From an uncultured Intestinimonas sp. (GTDB lineage: Bacteria; Bacillota; Clostridia; Oscillospirales; Oscillospiraceae), in contig NZ_CALXEE010000022.1 in the NCBI RefSeq assembly GCF_944387245.1, positions 1 to 32,126 on the forward strand: a stretch of 32,126 nucleotides of DNA, given 5' to 3'. Of the stretch, positions 8,702-15,460 are shown in pieces (within the stretch, counting starts at the first letter, position 1; every line of letters begins with the position of its first letter). The notes beneath the pieces are model-generated. The model worked only from the letters and a program-made list of their open reading frames with translations, did not search any database and had not been told where the DNA came from. Made by a program: the position numbers and the translations under genes.

Positions 8702-9223
8702 TCAGTACGGGATGGTGCTCCAGGTGTTGACGCCGGAGAGATCCAGAAACAGGGGATGATCCGGAGGTAAAAATGTGAAAATGACCATGGCTGCGGCCAG
8801 GGCCAGCACGACCAGAACCGACAGGGTCCCCAAAAGAGGGTACTCCGAGGCGCCGTCCAGGACCTCCGGCAGCAGGAAACCCACCGCCATGAGCACCACG
8901 TAGAGTCCGATGTCCACCGCCAGGGCCTCGCCGCCCAGGGTCATGTGGTAGAGCCAGCCGAGGCCCAGCATAGCCGCCGAGAGCACCGGCGCCGTCAGCA
9001 GCCAGGGGGTGCGGCACCCGGGCGGGCCGTTCCGAGTGAGCAGGAGCATGGCGGCCAGATAGGGCCAGACCAGGATCTTCAGGTGCTCCCACAGGCTCTC
9101 GTTCACCGGCGCGAGCAGCGCCGTCACCGGATTGGGCAGCAGCGTATACAAAAAATGCAGACAGGCGCCCGCCAGCGTGGTCACTACAAAGGTGGCCAGC
9201 AGCCCCTTTGACAGCTTGGGCAT
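8702..9223 (-). CDS. DUF6512-like integral membrane protein
   Basis: A 173-aa hydrophobic protein with about five membrane segments (about residues 8-28, 48-63, 72-92, 102-120 and 133-153). The motif VNESLWEHLKILVWP after the first helix is what I associate with the DUF6512 family of Firmicutes; its function is unknown. The ATG at 9223 follows a GGGAGGGAGAG ribosome site. The gene stands alone between the tRNA and spoIVB, transcribed away from spoIVB. I cannot assign a role. Confidence 0.75.
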   Translation of the reverse strand: MPKLSKGLLATFVVTTLAGACLHFLYTLLPNPVTALLAPVNESLWEHLKILVWPYLAAMLLLTRNGPPGCRTPWLLTAPVLSAAMLGLGWLYHMTLGGEALAVDIGLYVVLMAVGFLLPEVLDGASEYPLLGTLSVLVVLALAAAMVIFTFLPPDHPLFLDLSGVNTWSTIPY

Positions 9224-9515
9224 ATGCCATCTCTCCCTCCCGCAGCCGCCCGAGTGGGACGGCCTTCTGAGATATGGTATGCGCCCAAAGCCCGTTTATG
9301 AACCCGTCCGCCTTTTTTCTGAAAAACCGGTAAAAACCGCCGTGGCCGCCGCCGCCGTCCCCCGTCATTCGGTGCTTTCCACCTCTTCCCATGCCAAAGG
9401 TGTGTTTCATTGCCAGCCCCGGGGCGGCGTTTTTCCTGCCCGGGGCGGCCATATTAGTTCTGACGGCGGTTTTTTGATCGCCGTCGGCGTTATTTTTTGC
9501 AAAAGGGGTGGTTTT
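9224..9515. other. Intergenic region upstream of spoIVB
   Basis: No gene is apparent in these 292 bases between divergent genes. It contains an 11-base direct repeat CCCGGGGCGGC at 9418-9428 and 9439-9449. I could not identify a convincing sigma-F or sigma-G promoter, although spoIVB should have one here. Confidence 0.4.
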
Positions 9516-10604
9516 ATGAGAGAAGAAGAACAGGGGCGGCCATGGACCGGCGCTCTCCTGCTGCGGGGCCTGGTTTTGGTGGCGGCCATGGCCATGGTGC
9601 TGCTGGGCCTGGGCATCCGGCCCGCCGCCGCGGAGGCCCTGCCCGCCATGGCCGCTGCGGAGGGCAGCCACATGGTGGTCCCCATGGGCCGGGCGGTGGG
9701 CATCAAGCTCTTTTCCGACGGCGTGCTGGTGGTGGGGCTCTCCGACGTAACGGGTCAGGCAGGGGAGTGCTCCCCGGCGCGCTCCTGCGGGCTCCGCCAG
9801 GGCGACATCATTACCCACATCAACAACACCCAGGTGGACACCATCGAGGAGGTCCGTACGGTGCTCCAGAAGCTGGAGGGAGATCAGATGAGCATCCGGG
9901 CCATCCGGGATGAGGAGCAGGTGCAGTTTACCGCCCAGGCCACCGCCTGCACCGACGGCACCTACCGCCTGGGGGCGTGGATTCGGGACTCCATGGCCGG
10001 CATCGGAACCATGACCTTCTATGAGCCCTCCACCGGTCTTTTCGGCGCCCTGGGCCACGGCATCAACGATGTGGACACCGCCCTCCTCATGCCCCTGGAA
10101 TCGGGGGCCATCCTGTCCGCATCCGTCTCCGACGTGAAAAAGGGGGCCGCCGGCGACCCCGGTGAGCTCCACGGCACCTTCCAGACCGACCGCGATCTGG
10201 GCGAGCTGTGGGCCAACACCCCCGGCGGCATCTTCGGCACTCTGGAGGACACCTCCCTGGTCCCCGCCGGTGAGGCCATCCCCACCGCCCTCCGGAGCCA
10301 GGTGAAGGTAGGCCCCGCCACCATCCTCTCCAATATCGCCGGGGAGGAGGTCAAATCCTATGACGTGGAGATCGTCCGGGTCTTCCCCGCGGGCAGCCAT
10401 GACACCCGGGACCTGATGGTGAAGGTCACCGACCCGGAGCTGCTGGAGGCCACCGGCGGCATCGTCCAGGGCATGAGCGGCAGCCCCATCCTCCAGGACG
10501 GGCGGCTGGTGGGCGCTGTCACCCACGTGCTGGTCAACGACCCCACCCAGGGGTACGGCATTCTGGCCGAGACCATGCTGAACACCGCTCAGGCCAGCGT
10601 ATAA
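9516..10604 (+). CDS. spoIVB: SpoIVB serine peptidase (S55 family)
   Basis: A 362-aa sporulation protease. In the intermembrane space of the forespore it triggers processing of pro-sigma-K through SpoIVF. A membrane anchor lies at about residues 12-34, a PDZ domain at about 58-140 (GLRQGDIITHINN), and the S55 peptidase domain fills the rest. Catalytic elements are visible: His181 in FGALGHGINDVDT and the serine in GMSGSPI (321-323). The conserved THVLVNDPTQGYG follows. ATG 9516 has AAAGGGGTGG just upstream; the frame is open farther left but there it lacks coding character. Pairing with spo0A downstream is a conserved arrangement in spore formers, here interrupted by an inverted extra gene. 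Confidence 0.93.
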   Translation: MREEEQGRPWTGALLLRGLVLVAAMAMVLLGLGIRPAAAEALPAMAAAEGSHMVVPMGRAVGIKLFSDGVLVVGLSDVTGQAGECSPARSCGLRQGDIITHINNTQVDTIEEVRTVLQKLEGDQMSIRAIRDEEQVQFTAQATACTDGTYRLGAWIRDSMAGIGTMTFYEPSTGLFGALGHGINDVDTALLMPLESGAILSASVSDVKKGAAGDPGELHGTFQTDRDLGELWANTPGGIFGTLEDTSLVPAGEAIPTALRSQVKVGPATILSNIAGEEVKSYDVEIVRVFPAGSHDTRDLMVKVTDPELLEATGGIVQGMSGSPILQDGRLVGAVTHVLVNDPTQGYGILAETMLNTAQASV

Positions 10605-10621
10605 ACGCTTTTCTGTCACAG

Positions 10622-10667
10622 CAAGGGCCTGCCCGGGCGGTCAGATGACCGCCCGGGCAGGCCCTTG
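10622..10667. terminator. Long inverted repeat ending spoIVB
   Basis: Two 22-base arms (10622-10643 and 10646-10667) form a perfect GC-rich hairpin ending in CCCTTG-TTC. It lies between convergent genes and can act on both strands, though the U-tail is short. Confidence 0.75.
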
Positions 10668-10732
10668 TTCAAACAATTTCCGACTGCACGGGAACATGGG
10701 ACACCACCCCGTTTACCCGTTTCTCCCGCATC

Positions 10733-11776
10733 TCATTTTGCGTGCTGCCCTCTCTTTCGGATGTTTGCCGCCCCGGCGGGAAGGGCCAGTCCGCCCAGGA
10801 TCCTGCCGGTCTTTTTCGAGAGCCCCTCCACCGCCCTCAGCCGTTCCACCACCTGTTCCGTGGTGCCCAGGCACCGGTCCGTGTCAAAGACCGCTTCCAC
10901 CAGCCGGGCATAGTCTGCCGGCGCGGCCCGGGCGATACGGAGCATGGCCACCGTGAACACACTCCGGCGTCGGATGCAGCTGTTGGCGCTGCGGACGAAG
11001 GGCTCCACCTCCTGAGCGGTGGGGCGCACATGCCCCGGACTGCGGGGGCGGCCTCCGCCCATCAGGCCCCCATGCCCCGGAAACAGGGGACGCACCCGGT
11101 ATCCGCCGGTCCCGTCCGGCTCCACATCCTCCCAGAGAAAGAGGCGGTTGATATACCGCCCGAAGGGCAGGCCCGCCTTCTTCAACCAGCCCTTTCCGTC
11201 TTTGTCCCGCTTCAGGGCGTCCAGGGACAGGTCCCAGTAGTCGGCCAGCGCCGTGGAAAAACCCCGGGCCCTATTGTACCCCAGGGGAACCAGCACGAAG
11301 TTTCCCACACAGCCCACCCGGCGGGCATACTCCCCCAGCGCCTCCCGGGCCCGGTCCCGAAACTCCCGATCTGTCCGGTAGCGCTCATAACCAGTCCGAA
11401 ACCCCCGCGTCCCAGAGAAGGCGTTGAAGGGGTAGGCAAAGGAGTGCATGGTGTCCCCGCCAAACCGGCCGCTTGCAGCCAGGTCTCCCCAGAGGGCGCC
11501 GTAGATCTCGTCGGTCAGGCCGCACGTCCCGTTGGAGCTGTCGCAGTCGAACCGGTACTTTCGGGGGTAATAGGTCTCATCCGCCGTCCGATAGAGATAC
11601 CAGCGGCGGATGTGATCCCGGGCACCGGCCACCTTTGCCGTCTCCCGAAGAATATTGGGATAGGTCCGGCTCCTGGTATGCCTGCCCGCGTGGGACTGAT
11701 AATAATCCCCCATCAGGGCTTTGAAGTCAAAGTCTGCCGCCCGTGCCGGACGGCGCAGGAACGTTTCCAGGTTCAT
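10733..11776 (-). CDS. Protein of unknown function between spoIVB and spo0A
   Basis: A 347-aa soluble protein, rich in Arg, Tyr and Asp, with no signal peptide or membrane segment. Patterns that could be family motifs are FDCDSSNGTC, GGDTMHSFAYPFNAF, GNFVLVPLGYNRARG and WEDVEPDG; together they recall uncharacterised DUF proteins with a DTxxSF...GNFxxxP...NxxRG layout, but I cannot name the family with certainty. ATG 11776 is preceded by GGAGGTGG; the frame is open farther upstream without coding character. It is convergent with spoIVB and divergent from spo0A, so it breaks the usual spoIVB-spo0A pair. No function is proposed. Confidence 0.75.
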   Translation of the reverse strand: MNLETFLRRPARAADFDFKALMGDYYQSHAGRHTRSRTYPNILRETAKVAGARDHIRRWYLYRTADETYYPRKYRFDCDSSNGTCGLTDEIYGALWGDLAASGRFGGDTMHSFAYPFNAFSGTRGFRTGYERYRTDREFRDRAREALGEYARRVGCVGNFVLVPLGYNRARGFSTALADYWDLSLDALKRDKDGKGWLKKAGLPFGRYINRLFLWEDVEPDGTGGYRVRPLFPGHGGLMGGGRPRSPGHVRPTAQEVEPFVRSANSCIRRRSVFTVAMLRIARAAPADYARLVEAVFDTDRCLGTTEQVVERLRAVEGLSKKTGRILGGLALPAGAANIRKRGQHAK

Positions 11777-11915
11777 GGCTCCACCTCCATTTCCATGTTC
11801 CGCCCGCGGACAGAATCGGACACCACCGTCCTCTCCAGAACCTCCACGGCCCCTTCCTGGCACGCCTTTCCTCCACGGCGCGACGTCTCTCCCCATTCTC
11901 TGTCTCTTTTCATCT

Positions 11916-11924
11916 ATTGTACCA
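11916..11924 (-). promoter_or_regulatory. Possible extended -10 promoter of the unknown gene
   Basis: On the minus strand TGGTACAAT fits an extended -10 element (TGn-TATAAT), with no good -35. It lies about 140 bases before the start codon. Confidence 0.3.
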
Positions 11925-12053
11925 TGAGATCCCGCATAGGTGCCCGCAAAATGATCCACCCCCAAGAAGAAAGTTCTCCGCTCACCCACTCCCTTTTTGG
12001 GAAAAAATCATTTCTATCCGGGACAGTCCTGCGCACCCGCCTCCGCCGCGCCC

Positions 12054-12092
12054 AAAAAAGCGGCGGTTTTTCTGTACAAAACCGCCGTTTTG
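12054..12092. terminator. Bidirectional terminator-like hairpin
   Basis: CGGCGGTTTT (12061-12070) pairs with AAAACCGCCG (12078-12087), with A-runs before and T-runs after, so it can terminate on either strand. It insulates spo0A from the divergent gene region. Confidence 0.65.
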
Positions 12093-12190
12093 CGTTATAA
12101 ATAATAAGGTAGAGAGGACGCCTACCGGACCGGGCCTCCGGGCGTGCTCCCCGGCGTTTTCCCCTTGACAGCTCCGCCCCCAACAAAACC

Positions 12191-12197
12191 GGTCGAA
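12191..12197 (+). promoter_or_regulatory. Candidate 0A box upstream of spo0A
   Basis: GGTCGAA matches the 0A box TGTCGAA at 6 of 7, about 30 bases upstream of the putative -35. Autoregulation of spo0A through such boxes is known in Bacillus. One seven-base match is weak evidence. Confidence 0.3.
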
Positions 12198-12227
12198 ACT
12201 TGTTTGGAATATTCTGGTAAAAAAGGG

Positions 12228-12256
12228 TTGCGTCCGCTGTCAATTTGTGGTAAATT
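12228..12256 (+). promoter_or_regulatory. Possible spo0A promoter
   Basis: TTGCGT (12228-12233), 17 bases, TAAATT (12251-12256), about 50 bases before the ribosome site. Both boxes are imperfect, and a sigma-H promoter nearby is not excluded. Confidence 0.4.
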
Positions 12257-12312
12257 ATGGTTACGGAACAAAGGCAGGGGCCGCCGTGCCTCTGTGGAAG
12301 GGGAATTTGGAC

Positions 12313-13080
12313 ATGGACAGCAAAAAGCGCATTCTTTTGGCCGACGCGGACGACGTCTTCCGGGACCTGCTGCGGGAGACCCTGCTGAACGAGCCTGACT
12401 TTGAGATCGTGGGGGAGACCGGTGACGGGGAGGAGGCCGTGGAGCTGTGCCGCCGTCTGTCCCCGGATCTTTTGATTATGGATTTGATGCTGACCCAAAT
12501 GGACGGTCTGGACGTACTGGATGCCCTGAATGGGCCTGAGAAGCCTCCGGTGCTGGTGCTCTCGGCCCTGGTCCGGGGAAGCACGGCGGAGGCGGCCCTG
12601 GCCAAGGGGGCCAGCTACTGCCAGATGAAGCCCTGCAAACTCTCCTCGGTGGTGGACCGGGTGCGGCTGCTCTGCGGCGCCGCAAAAACCGAGGAGGACC
12701 CCGCAGAGCGCTCCGCCCGCATCCGCCAGAACCTGGAGAGCTCGGTCACCGCCATCATCCACGAGATCGGCGTGCCCGCCCACATCAAGGGCTACCAATA
12801 CCTGCGCTACGCCATTATTATGACGGTGGAGAACATGGAGGTCATCAACGCCGTGACCAAGATCCTGTACCCGGAGGTGGCCAAGCACTTTAACACCACC
12901 GCCTCCCGGGTGGAGCGGGCCATCCGCCACGCCATCGAGGTGGCCTGGGACCGGGGCGACCTGGAGACGTTGCAGAAGTACTTCGGATATACGGTCAGCA
13001 ACGCCAAGGGCAAACCCACCAACTCGGAGTTCATTGCCATGATCGCCGACCGGCTTCAGCTTCAGCGCCGGGAAAACTGA
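12313..13080 (+). CDS. spo0A: Sporulation master regulator Spo0A
   Basis: A 255-aa response regulator that commits cells to sporulation. The receiver domain (about 5-125) carries the acidic pocket (Asp11, Asp13, Asp14), phosphoacceptor Asp57 and the Lys of QMKPC. The C-terminal DNA-binding domain (about 145-255) contains the nearly invariant recognition helix [19 protein letters not shown] and the [17 protein letters not shown] segment, here [13 protein letters not shown]. The residue after the phosphoacceptor loop is unusual: [10 protein letters not shown], where most receivers have a Pro in place of the Thr. ATG 12313 follows GGAAGGGG at 8 bases. The downstream neighbour is a strong terminator, so the gene is monocistronic. 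Confidence 0.96.
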   Translation: MDSKKRILLADADDVFRDLLRETLLNEPDFEIVGETGDGEEAVELCRRLSPDLLIMDLMLTQMDGLDVLDALNGPEKPPVLVLSALVRGSTAEAALAKGASYCQMKPCKLSSVVDRVRLLCGAAKTEEDPAERSARIRQNLESSVTAIIHEIGVPAHIKGYQYLRYAIIMTVENMEVINAVTKILYPEVAKHFNTTASRVERAIRHAIEVAWDRGDLETLQKYFGYTVSNAKGKPTNSEFIAMIADRLQLQRREN

Positions 13081-13101
13081 ACCTTTATCCATATAATCCC
13101 G

Positions 13102-13150
13102 CAGAGGGCGGGGGCGCGGCATGTGGCCGCGCCCCCGCCCTCTGTTCTGT
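13102..13150 (+). terminator. spo0A terminator
   Basis: A perfect 19-bp GC-rich stem with loop ATGTG (13102-13120 pairs with 13126-13144), followed by TTCTGTT. Confidence 0.85.
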
Positions 13151-13167
13151 TCCGGCCCGGGTCCGGG

Positions 13168-13381
13168 CTAGATCTCCTCCAGAAACTTGCTCACCGACGC
13201 CTCCAACACATCCGAAATACAAAACAGGATATTCAGAGAGATACCTTTTACAACGGCGCCGTTGTTGGCCTCCACCTGGCTGATAAAGGCCCAGCTCTTT
13301 CCGGGCCGCTTGGAAAACTGCTGCTGTGCGCAGCCCCAGAATCCGGTAACGCGCTCTGTATTTCTGGCACAATATGTCCAC
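13168..13381 (-). pseudogene. Frameshifted remnant of a small XRE-family HTH regulator
   Basis: Two overlapping minus-strand frames together give an XRE-like protein. One frame from GTG 13381 gives YRARYRILGLRTA, resembling the first HTH helix. The other frame, after a shift near 13325-13345, gives QQQFSKRPGKSWAFISQVE, then KGISLNILFCISDVLEASV and the stop at 13168. Helix-turn-helix plus the final helices typical of about 70-aa XRE proteins are recognisable only if one frameshift is assumed. The start region lacks a good ribosome site. I infer a decayed gene; a sequencing error is the main alternative. Confidence 0.5.
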
Positions 13382-13441
13382 CCCAATTATTATCCTACCG
13401 TAAATTGATGTGGATTGTTACCGGCTCTCAGCAACTTATTA

Positions 13442-13470
13442 TTTACTGACAGCCAAGAATATGTTATTAT
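13442..13470 (+). promoter_or_regulatory. Promoter of the 77-aa small protein gene
   Basis: TTTACT (13442-13447), 17 bases, TATTAT (13465-13470): each 4-5 of 6 to consensus. It lies about 40 bases before the ATG at 13509. Confidence 0.6.
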
Positions 13471-13508
13471 GAGCGCGAGAAAAAAATTTGTCGAAATTGG
13501 AGACAGCT

Positions 13509-13742
13509 ATGCTCACATTATTGGAAAACCTTCAAGAACGTCTGGGCTGCCTGTATCTATCCGACCTGCATACAGACAGCTTCCGGCGGCAGGCGCTCCA
13601 GGAGGCCCTGGACTTTCCGCCAGACGCATATTCCTTTGAGCAGTGGCAGGAGGCGGTCCGCTACCTGTTGGGCAGTACACCCCCTTCCACTTCGGTCCAG
13701 GAGCTCCGTGAGATGCTGGCGCAGTGTGCCACAGAACTGTGA
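13509..13742 (+). CDS. Small hypothetical protein (77 aa)
   Basis: A 77-aa acidic, Leu-rich, probably all-helical soluble protein, with segments such as LLENLQERLGCLYLSDLH and SVQELREMLAQCATEL. I do not recognise a family. The ATG at 13509 is preceded by TTGGAGACAG, a usable ribosome site, and a clear promoter lies just upstream; a long hairpin follows the stop. These signals, and codon use like the neighbours, make it a likely real gene. It sits between the XRE remnant and a convergent 48-aa gene. Confidence 0.6.
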   Translation: MLTLLENLQERLGCLYLSDLHTDSFRRQALQEALDFPPDAYSFEQWQEAVRYLLGSTPPSTSVQELREMLAQCATEL

Positions 13743-13780
13743 CGGCGTTCCTCCATATGAGTCAAATTGAATCCATGTGC

Positions 13781-13824
13781 AGCATGAAAGGGCCCGCCGC
13801 ATACGCGGCGGGCCCTTTCATGCT
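13781..13824. terminator. Bidirectional terminator hairpin
   Basis: A perfect 20-bp stem with loop ATAC (13781-13800 pairs with 13805-13824) between two convergent small genes. It carries GGGCCC blocks and short T-runs inside the arms. Confidence 0.75.
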
Positions 13825-13867
13825 CGGCACAATATATGGAGGTTGGGAAGTGCAGCTCAGGTGCGGC

Positions 13868-14014
13868 TCAATGCCGGCCCTCGTTGTGGAACATCTCCCC
13901 GACGGCGCGCCAGGGGCTCCCCTTCCAATAGTTCTTCCGCGCGCCCAGGGAGTACAGATCCTTCTGCAGCAGCTTTTCCTCGCGGGCTTCGACCATACGC
14001 ATCATGTTTTTCAT
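13868..14014 (-). CDS. Small basic protein of unknown function (48 aa)
   Basis: A 48-aa minus-strand ORF that begins MKNMMRMVEAREEKLLQ and ends with GSPWRAVGEMFHNEGRH. It is basic and amphipathic, with no signal peptide. Signals are good: AAAGGAG about 8 bases before ATG 14014 and a TTGCGT-17-TATAAT promoter just upstream. It is transcribed divergently from the LysR-type gene, the usual arrangement for a LysR target, so it may be regulated by it. I do not recognise the family. Support is from signals and context, not homology. Confidence 0.6.
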   Translation of the reverse strand: MKNMMRMVEAREEKLLQKDLYSLGARKNYWKGSPWRAVGEMFHNEGRH

Positions 14015-14064
14015 TGTTCTCTACTCCTTTCCGGGCAACTATCTCTTGCCTTCCTTGTGACCTT

Positions 14065-14093
14065 ATTATACAATGACATCAGGCATTACGCAA
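14065..14093 (-). promoter_or_regulatory. Promoter of the 48-aa gene
   Basis: Minus strand TTGCGT (14088-14093), 17 bases, perfect TATAAT (14065-14070). It lies in the intergenic region shared with the divergent LysR gene, where the LysR protein would be expected to bind. Confidence 0.75.
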
Positions 14094-14141
14094 ACGACTC
14101 TTTGTCATGTCTCACATTCCAAAACAGAATGGATGGTGCCC

Positions 14142-15023
14142 ATGGAAACGGGAAAGTATCGGGCCCTGCTGCGGACAGCGGAGCTGGGCAGCATCACCCG
14201 TGCGGCGGAGGATCTGGGCTACACCCAGAGTGCGGTGAGCCGGATCATCTCCGACCTGGAGCAGGAATGGGGGGTAGCCCTGCTCATTCGGGGGCGGTCG
14301 GGAGTCACCCTTACCGCCGCCGGGGAGGCCCTGCTGCCCTGCCTGCGAACGGTGTGCAACGCGGAGCGGGAGCTTCAGGAGGAGATCGCCGAGCTCCACG
14401 GCCTCACCCGGGGCACCATCCGGGTGGGCACCTTCAACAGCATCTCGGTCCACTGGCTGCCCCGGCTCATGAAGACCTTTTTGGAAAAATACCCCGCCAT
14501 CCGCTTTGAGATTCTCACCCACATCGAGTATCGGGAGATCGAGGACTGGGTGGCCTCGGGCCATGTGGACTGCGGCTTCATCTCCCTGCCCTGCGCCCTG
14601 GAGCTGGACACCGTCTTTCTCCGCCGGGACCGGCACATGGCGGTACTCCCCGCCGACCACCCCCTGGCCGGGGCGGAGAGCTACCCTCTGGACCGGTTCG
14701 CCCAGGACCCCTACATCAAGCTGGAGGACGACCGGGACCGGGAGGTCATCCAGATCTTTGAACACTGCGGCGTGAAACCCAACCTCCAATACCTGGTCAA
14801 CGACGACTACGCCGCCATCTCCATGGTGGAGAGCGGCCTGGGGGTGAGTGTGCTCACCGAGCTGGTCCTCCGGCGCACCCCCTACCACGTGGTGGTAAAG
14901 CCCCTGGACCCGCCCCAATTCCGGGACATCGGTCTGGCCGTCCGGGACCGGCAGGCCGCCTCTCCCGCCACCGCCCGCTTCCTTTCCCACGTGGTGGAGG
15001 CTCTGGCCGCAGGAGAGATTTGA
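14142..15023 (+). CDS. LysR-family transcriptional regulator
   Basis: A 293-aa regulator. The N-terminal winged HTH (residues about 1-60, with ELGSITRAAEDLGYTQSAVSRIISDLEQ) is the standard LysR DNA-binding domain. The periplasmic-binding-like effector domain follows (about 90-290), starting at GTIRVGTFNSISVHWLPRL. ATG 14142 gives the normal LysR N-terminus; the ribosome site is weak, and ATG 14133 is an in-frame alternative. It is divergent from the 48-aa gene and only 54 bases upstream of the TSCPD gene, whose promoter overlaps its stop codon. The ligand and target genes are unknown. Confidence 0.93.
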   Translation: METGKYRALLRTAELGSITRAAEDLGYTQSAVSRIISDLEQEWGVALLIRGRSGVTLTAAGEALLPCLRTVCNAERELQEEIAELHGLTRGTIRVGTFNSISVHWLPRLMKTFLEKYPAIRFEILTHIEYREIEDWVASGHVDCGFISLPCALELDTVFLRRDRHMAVLPADHPLAGAESYPLDRFAQDPYIKLEDDRDREVIQIFEHCGVKPNLQYLVNDDYAAISMVESGLGVSVLTELVLRRTPYHVVVKPLDPPQFRDIGLAVRDRQAASPATARFLSHVVEALAAGEI

Positions 15024-15048
15024 CAGGGAGGCGGACCTGTTATATCAT
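15020..15048 (+). promoter_or_regulatory. Promoter of the TSCPD gene
   Basis: Perfect TTGACA (15020-15025), 17 bases, TATCAT (15043-15048). It overlaps the stop codon of the LysR gene, so the TSCPD gene has its own start signal. Confidence 0.8.
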
Positions 15049-15077
15049 AGTAGGCACTGTGCAAAGGAGATGTTTTC

Positions 15078-15320
15078 ATGACCATCGATTATAAGACCAA
15101 GGGCACCTGCTCCAGCCGCATGCTCATCGACGTGGAGGACGGCGTGGTGAAGTCCCTCCAGGTGACCGGCGGCTGCAACGGCAACCTTCAGGGCCTCTCC
15201 AATCTGGTGGCCGGCATGAAGGTGGAGGACGTGATTTCCCGGCTGGAGGGCATCCGCTGCGGCTTCAAGCCCACCTCCTGCCCCGACCAGCTGGCCCAGG
15301 CCCTCAAGCAGAGCCTGTAA
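15078..15320 (+). CDS. TSCPD domain protein (TIGR03905-like)
   Basis: An 80-aa cytoplasmic protein with the whole length occupied by a TSCPD domain, the small domain also found at the C-terminus of some ribonucleotide reductases. The name motif is present as PTSCPDQLAQAL. Further cysteines lie in GTCSS, GGCNGN and IRCGF, a pattern compatible with metal or cluster binding. A good AAAGGAGATG ribosome site precedes ATG 15078. The function of stand-alone TSCPD proteins is unknown. It is a single-gene unit followed by two hairpins and a dispersed repeat. Confidence 0.88.
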   Translation: MTIDYKTKGTCSSRMLIDVEDGVVKSLQVTGGCNGNLQGLSNLVAGMKVEDVISRLEGIRCGFKPTSCPDQLAQALKQSL

Positions 15321-15328
15321 AACCCGCC

Positions 15329-15354
15329 CCAAGACCGCCGGAAGGCGGTCTTGG
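15329..15354 (+). terminator. Hairpin after the TSCPD gene
   Basis: CCAAGACCGCC-GGAA-GGCGGTCTTGG, an 11-bp perfect stem just behind the stop codon. A second hairpin GAGCCTG/CAGGCTC (15354-15380) follows at once. There is no U-run. Confidence 0.55.
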
Positions 15355-15374
15355 AGCCTGTTGGCTTTGCCGGC

Positions 15375-15419
15375 AGGCTCTCGCACAAAATCGGAAGCAT
15401 TTCTGCTTTTTCGACAAAC
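15375..15419 (+). repeat. 45-base dispersed intergenic repeat, copy 1
   Basis: Bases 15375-15419 match the reverse complement of 32057-32101 at 39 of 45 positions. The shared blocks are AGGCTCT, GCACAAAATC and CTTTTTCGACAA. Both copies have their GACAA end next to a gene-end hairpin. Probably a REP-like or transcript-end element. Confidence 0.75.
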
Positions 15420-15420
15420 G

Positions 15421-15453
15421 GAAGCCCCTCCGGCCAATGGCCGGAGGGGCTTC
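15421..15453. terminator. Terminator between TSCPD gene and carboxypeptidase gene
   Basis: GAAGCCCCTCCGGCC-AAT-GGCCGGAGGGGCTTC, a perfect 15-bp stem with a T-rich tail on the plus strand. It separates two convergent genes. Confidence 0.75.
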
Positions 15454-15460
15454 TTTTCTT

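Larger units (their letters stand above)
11777..12312. other. Intergenic region between divergent unknown gene and spo0A
   Basis: These 536 bases hold a possible extended -10 promoter for the minus-strand gene, a bidirectional hairpin at 12054-12092 and the spo0A control region. Open frames here lack ribosome sites and coding character. Confidence 0.5.

Noticed and set aside
15354..15453. Tandem hairpins read as a CRISPR array
   Set aside because: The hairpins differ in sequence and there is no repeat-spacer periodicity or cas gene in the window.
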